In this document: positions 60,265-64,000 of the stretch, in pieces
How positions within the stretch are numbered: position 1 is the first letter of the stretch
Layout: every line of letters starts with the position of its first letter
NCBI RefSeq assembly: GCF_013342145.1
Contig: NZ_JABUQZ010000001.1
Location: 3,162,001-3,226,000, forward strand
Direction of reading: 5' to 3'
DNA length: 64,000 nt
Origin: Haloterrigena gelatinilytica
GTDB lineage: Archaea; Halobacteriota; Halobacteria; Halobacteriales; Natrialbaceae
Notes under the pieces: model-generated
What the model was told of the DNA's origin: nothing
The model's input: only the letters and a program-made list of their open reading frames with translations
Databases searched by the model: none
Translations under genes and position numbers: made by a program

Positions 60265-61197
60265 ATGCACGACACGATCACCGTCTCGGAGATCATGGTC
60301 ACCGACGTCGTCACCGCCCCGCCGGACGCCACCGCCACCCGCGCCGCGACGCTGCTGCGCGACGAGGGCGTCAGTTCGGTCGTCGTCGTCCGCGACGGCG
60401 CGCCGATCGGCATCGTGACCGAAGGCGACTTCCTCGAACTCCTCTGTGAACGCACCGACCTCGGCACCGTCGAACTGACCGACGTGCTGTCGGCGCCCCT
60501 CGAAACGATCGCGCCCGACACCTCGATCGTCGACGCCGTGGCCGTCCTGCGAAAGTCCGGTTTCGAACACCTCCCGGTCGTCGACGGCGACGGGGACGGC
60601 GACCTCGTCGGCATCCTCACCACGACGGAGCTCAGCTACTACGTCCCGCACCTCGCCCGTCGGACGGGGGGCCTCGAGGCCGACCGTCCGAAACGAAAGG
60701 TGCGGACCGACACCCAGTACGAGCGCGACGACTGGGAGTTCGAGTACCGCGGCGCGGACGAGTCGACCGTCGACGTCGGCGACGTCGCCCGGTTCTCGAA
60801 GGTGATCTCGGAGAGCGACGTCGAGGCGTTCGCCGAAATCAGCGGCGACACGAACCGACTCCACCTCGACGCGGCCTACGCGGCCGGAACCCGATTCGGC
60901 GAGCGGATCGTCCACGGCGTCCTCGCCACCGGACTGATCAGCGCCGCGCTCGCCCGCCTGCCGGGGCTGACGATCTACCTTTCACAAGAGAGCAGCTTCC
61001 TCGCGCCGGTGCCGATCGACGACCGCGTGACGGCCGTCTGCGAGGTCGTCGATGATCTGGGCGGCTCGAAGTACCGGATCGAGACGACCGTGCTCGACGG
61101 CGACGGAACGACCGTGCTCGACGGCGACGCGGTCGTCCTCGTCGACGACCTCCCGCCGGAAGCGGCGGTCGAAGACGAACCGGTGGCCCACGATTGA
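60265..61197 (+). CDS. CBS-domain pair fused to a MaoC-like hydratase
   Basis: A 310-residue fusion. Residues about 5-130 are two CBS domains (SEIMVTDVVTAPPDATATRA; LSAPLETIAPDTSIVDAVAV), which bind adenosyl ligands such as AMP or ATP. Residues about 165-300 are a hot-dog-fold MaoC-type (R)-enoyl-CoA hydratase: the motif AEISGDTNRLHLDAAYAAGT then RFGERIVHG keeps the catalytic D-x4-H pair. The joining would let adenylate or CoA status gate hydratase activity in fatty-acid or polyhydroxyalkanoate metabolism (inference). Confidence 0.9.
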   Translation: MHDTITVSEIMVTDVVTAPPDATATRAATLLRDEGVSSVVVVRDGAPIGIVTEGDFLELLCERTDLGTVELTDVLSAPLETIAPDTSIVDAVAVLRKSGFEHLPVVDGDGDGDLVGILTTTELSYYVPHLARRTGGLEADRPKRKVRTDTQYERDDWEFEYRGADESTVDVGDVARFSKVISESDVEAFAEISGDTNRLHLDAAYAAGTRFGERIVHGVLATGLISAALARLPGLTIYLSQESSFLAPVPIDDRVTAVCEVVDDLGGSKYRIETTVLDGDGTTVLDGDAVVLVDDLPPEAAVEDEPVAHD

Positions 61198-61280
61198 CGA
61201 CGAAGACTGTACTGCCGCCGCCGGCGACGCCGAGCCGAGACCGCCGACTCGAGTCGGTTGCGAACTGCGAATCGTCTCGG

Positions 61281-62279
61281 TTACGTGCAGTCGCCGGCCG
61301 CCTCGACCGACCGCTCGCCCGCTTCCTTGTGGTTCTGAGCCGAAACGGGGTCGCCGTTGGACGCGGCGATCGCCCACTCCTCGAAGGACCCCGCGGCGTC
61401 GGCGAGGTGTTCGCTCTGGCAGGTCGCCGTTTCGACGTGGTCGGCGATCCCACCCGGCGGGTCCTCGTCTTCCTCGAAGGTCGTCGTCGCCGTCCCGAGG
61501 GTCGACTCGGCGGTACCGAAGGCGGTTTCGGCCTTCCCGTACTCCCGATTCTCCATGTGTTCGCGGCCCGTCTGCAGGCCCTCGTAGCCGCCGAGCAGCG
61601 ACTCGAGCCCGTCGCCGAGGGTCACGAGCGACGCGACCGCGTCGCCAAGCGCCGCAATGCCGTCCTCGAGTTCCGCGGGATCGATTCGGACCAGGCGCTC
61701 GAAGGCCTCATCGAACGATTCGACGGCGGCGGCCGCCTCCGCGTGGTTCGTCTCGGCGACCGCGAACTCGTCCGTTCGCTCGTCGATCGTTTCGGACGCC
61801 GCCTCGAGGTCGTCGTCATCGTCGGCCTCGCTCTCGTCGTCACCGTCCCCGACCGCTTCGAAGACGGTCTGGAGGTCCGCCTCGAGCGTCTCGTCGGTGA
61901 CCGTCTCGGTCACGTCGACCAGCCGCTCGAGGACGGCGGCGTACGTCCGGAGGAGTTCGATCTCGGACTCGCGGTCCTCGTCCAGTTCGGCCGCCGCCGT
62001 CTCGAGGTGCGTTCGGGCGCTCTCGATCCGTTCGGTCGGTTCGGCCGGATCGAACTCGACGTCGGTGGGCTCCTCGAAGTCGTCCGCGGCGAACAGGGCG
62101 AGGGCGGCCTCGTTCAACTCGCCGACGGCGCGGTCGAGTTCGCGGTCGCCGGTCCGATCGGCGACCGCGACGGAGTCGCCGCTCGAGGCGCTACCGGGGA
62201 GATCGTCGAGACAACCGGCCGTTGCGACCAGCGCGGCGAGCGGAATACCAGTGCGCATGAGATACTGCCGACGGTTCAT
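61281..62279 (-). CDS. alpha-helical secreted lipoprotein
   Basis: A 332-residue protein. The leader MNRRQYLMRTGIPLAALVAT ends in a lipobox (AGC, C23). The mature part is nearly all helix with regular Leu/Ala spacing (LDRAVGELNEAALALFAADD, DGIAALGDAVASLVTLGDGL), suggesting a helical bundle or tetratricopeptide-like solenoid. It has an acidic insert and a pair of cysteines near the end (ATCQSEH ... AGDCT). The function is unknown. It lies downstream of srp54 on the same strand with a 129-nt gap. Confidence 0.75.
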   Translation of the reverse strand: MNRRQYLMRTGIPLAALVATAGCLDDLPGSASSGDSVAVADRTGDRELDRAVGELNEAALALFAADDFEEPTDVEFDPAEPTERIESARTHLETAAAELDEDRESEIELLRTYAAVLERLVDVTETVTDETLEADLQTVFEAVGDGDDESEADDDDDLEAASETIDERTDEFAVAETNHAEAAAAVESFDEAFERLVRIDPAELEDGIAALGDAVASLVTLGDGLESLLGGYEGLQTGREHMENREYGKAETAFGTAESTLGTATTTFEEDEDPPGGIADHVETATCQSEHLADAAGSFEEWAIAASNGDPVSAQNHKEAGERSVEAAGDCT

Positions 62280-62408
62280 CGACTCGAGGATACGTCTAGA
62301 GGAACATGAACGTAGTGGCAGATCGCGATTCCAGTCACGAATCCGAAAAGAGGGGACTCGAGGGGGACGACGCCGATCGGCGGTTCGGGTTCGGACGCGA
62401 GCTCTCGA

Positions 62409-63803
62409 TCAGCCGAACGGCCCCATACCGCCCATTCCGCCGCCGCCACCGCCGCCCTGCTGTTGCATCTGTTTCATCATGCGCTGCATCTCCTGTTCGG
62501 AGCCCATGCCCTGGAACTGCTTGATCGTCTTCTCCATCATCTTGTACTGCTGGAGCAGTTCCCGGACCTCCTCCTCGCTGGTGCCCGAGCCGCGGGCGAT
62601 GCGCTCGATCTGGCTGGCGCCGATGGCCTTCGGATACTCCTTTTCGGCTTCGGTCATCGAGTCCATGATGACCGAGAACGTGCGCATCCGGTCCTGGGTG
62701 ACGTCCATCGCGTCGTCGGGGAGCTGGTCCTTGATCCCGCCGCCGAAGCCGGGGATCATGTCCATCACCTGGTCCAGCGGCCCCATGTTGTTCATCGCCT
62801 CCATCTGCTTTTGCATGTCGTGGAGGGTGAACGAGCCCTGGAGCATGTCCTCGGGGTCCCAGTCGTCTTCCTCCATCTCGGTCTGCTCCATGGCGCGCTC
62901 GACGCGCTCGGCGAGCTGGCCGAGGTCGCCCATGCCGAGCAGCCGCGAGATGAAGCCGTCGGGCTCGAAGCGCTCGATGTCCTGGACCTCCTCGCCGGTC
63001 CCGAGGAAGGCGATCGACGAATCGGTCTGGTCGACCGCGGTCAGGGCGCCGCCACCCTTCGCGGTCCCGTCGATCTTCGTGATGACGACGCCGTCGATCC
63101 CGATCGACTCGTCGAACTGCTGGGCCTGGTCTTTCGCCCCTTGCCCGATCGCCGCGTCGAGGACGAGCAGCGACGTGTCGGGGTCCGCGACGTCCTCGAT
63201 CTCCTCGATCTCGTCGATCAGTTCGTCTTCCAGGGCGTGGCGACCCGCCGTGTCCACGATGTGGACGTCGGCCTCGCTGGTCTCCTCGAGGCCCTTGCGG
63301 GCGATTTCGACGGGATCGTCGTTGTCCGGGTTGCCGTAGAAGTCGACCTCCGCGCGCTGGGTCATCTCCTTTGCCTGCTCGTAGGCGCCGGGACGGAAGG
63401 TGTCGGTCTGGATCACGGCGGGCCGGAGCCCCTTCGTCGAGAACCACCAGGCCATCTTCGCGGCGGAGGTGGTCTTCCCGGATCCCTGCAGCCCCGCGAG
63501 TAGGATCGTCTGCTCCTCGAGGGGGAGCTCCGTCGAGTCGCCGATGAGGTCGACCAGTTCCTCGTAGACGATGCGAAGGACGAAGTCCCGCGCCGGCGTC
63601 CCGGCCGGCGGTTCCTCCTCTAGGGCGCGTTCCTTGATGTTGTCCGACAGCTCCATTACGAGCGAGACGTCGACGTCGGCGGAGAGCAAGGAGCGCTGGA
63701 TCTCCTTGACGATCTCCTCGATGTCCTCCTCGCTAATGCGTGACTTCCCGCGGAGTTTATCTAAGGTGCCCCGCAGAGAACTCCCGAGATCGTCGAGTAC
63801 CAT
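62409..63803 (-). CDS. srp54: signal recognition particle GTPase SRP54
   Basis: The 464-residue Ffh/SRP54 recognises signal sequences on ribosomes and delivers them to the membrane with FtsY and SRP RNA. The N domain (1-95) is helical. The G domain has P-loop GLQGSGKTT (104-112), [16 protein letters not shown] and [11 protein letters not shown]. The M domain (about 300-464) is Met-rich ([35 protein letters not shown]) and ends in a Gly tail. Length and motifs are normal. AAAGGCTTTTT upstream at 63831-63841 may be the promoter. Confidence 0.97.
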   Translation of the reverse strand: MVLDDLGSSLRGTLDKLRGKSRISEEDIEEIVKEIQRSLLSADVDVSLVMELSDNIKERALEEEPPAGTPARDFVLRIVYEELVDLIGDSTELPLEEQTILLAGLQGSGKTTSAAKMAWWFSTKGLRPAVIQTDTFRPGAYEQAKEMTQRAEVDFYGNPDNDDPVEIARKGLEETSEADVHIVDTAGRHALEDELIDEIEEIEDVADPDTSLLVLDAAIGQGAKDQAQQFDESIGIDGVVITKIDGTAKGGGALTAVDQTDSSIAFLGTGEEVQDIERFEPDGFISRLLGMGDLGQLAERVERAMEQTEMEEDDWDPEDMLQGSFTLHDMQKQMEAMNNMGPLDQVMDMIPGFGGGIKDQLPDDAMDVTQDRMRTFSVIMDSMTEAEKEYPKAIGASQIERIARGSGTSEEEVRELLQQYKMMEKTIKQFQGMGSEQEMQRMMKQMQQQGGGGGGGMGGMGPFG

Positions 63804-63948
63804 TTGCTCAGTCTACGGGGCGATGGCGTTAAAGGCTTTTTCTACTCCCCACGCCGCGAACGGAATCCGGAAGCGAGACCGCGGCCGGCGAAGCCGAACC
63901 CGAAGCGGCGTCGGTGAGTATTTCACCCGACCGGAACAACGTCCGCGT

Positions 63949-64000
63949 ATGAGTTCCGACGCGGACGTAGACCCCTCGGAGTACGAGGCGCTCGAGGACG
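63949..64000 (+). CDS. start of a gene cut by the window edge
   Basis: An ATG at 63949 opens MSSDADVDPSEYEALED and runs off the end with normal acidic haloarchaeal composition. It is divergent from srp54. Seventeen residues are too few to name it. Confidence 0.45.
   Translation, partial: MSSDADVDPSEYEALED

Overview
This window comes from a haloarchaeon (class Halobacteria); I would guess the Natrialbales, but that is inference only. The reasons are high GC, strongly acidic Asp/Glu-rich proteins, many Tat (twin-arginine) signal peptides and Tat lipoproteins, a PGF-CTERM sorting tail, archaeal TATA boxes about 27 nt upstream of start codons (leaderless genes), TFB, MCM, the archaeal L10e ribosomal protein, type II GAPDH, and the gamma-glutamylcysteine ligase typical of haloarchaea. 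It reads as ordinary chromosome. I saw no rRNA, CRISPR array or intact insertion sequence. Two tRNA genes are present (Pro-TGG and Arg-TCT).

Layout. 1-7.8 kb holds a winged-helix regulator, threonine synthase, TFB, an MCM replicative helicase split by a large intein, and a DUF502 membrane protein. 8-13.5 kb is accessory: small unknown proteins, a secreted M14-type deacylase, a PGF-CTERM surface protein, a secreted jelly-roll protein in AT-richer DNA, then decayed DNA ending at tRNA-Pro. 13.5-19.4 kb holds a BofA-like protein, a RecA-like unknown, a Ski2-like helicase and a chemotaxis transducer. 19.4-24.2 kb is an iron-type ABC importer with two binding proteins and three near-identical palindromic operators, plus a cupin. 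24.5-32.8 kb holds CspA, an Lrp regulator and an inorganic-carbon group: DabB, DabA, a TRIC-type channel and a beta-carbonic anhydrase. 32.8-41 kb holds an ABC-2 exporter, an M50 protease, a small regulator, L10e, an ATP-grasp ligase, Hsp20 and GAPDH. 41-44.6 kb is a MinD/ParA locus with a MinD::RecA-like fusion and several mini membrane proteins. 44.7-51.8 kb holds an M29 aminopeptidase, a phosphate transporter, a stress protein, a cupredoxin-like lipoprotein, and a flavoprotein/VOC/hydrolase operon divergent from gshA. 51.8-57.6 kb holds a giant secreted nuclease fusion, a C45 acyltransferase-like hydrolase, a small lipoprotein and tRNA-Arg. 58-64 kb holds two low-complexity lipoproteins, a P-loop kinase with its UPF0201 partner, a CBS::MaoC fusion, SRP54 and the start of another gene.

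Most unusual. Downstream of both tRNA genes lies a two-step ladder of partial tRNA 3'-end copies. Each copy is paired with an inverted copy of the same tRNA sequence to make a hairpin unit. The copies follow the neighbouring tRNA, but the loop sequences are shared between the two unrelated tRNA loci. This looks like a defined small element or process specific for tRNA 3' ends rather than chance. Other points of note are the MCM-a intein, a palindromic insertion that rewrote the ThrC C-terminus, the carbon-uptake cluster, paired GTAACA/TGTTAC operators over the thiol/electrophile operon, and two small genes that appear frameshifted.
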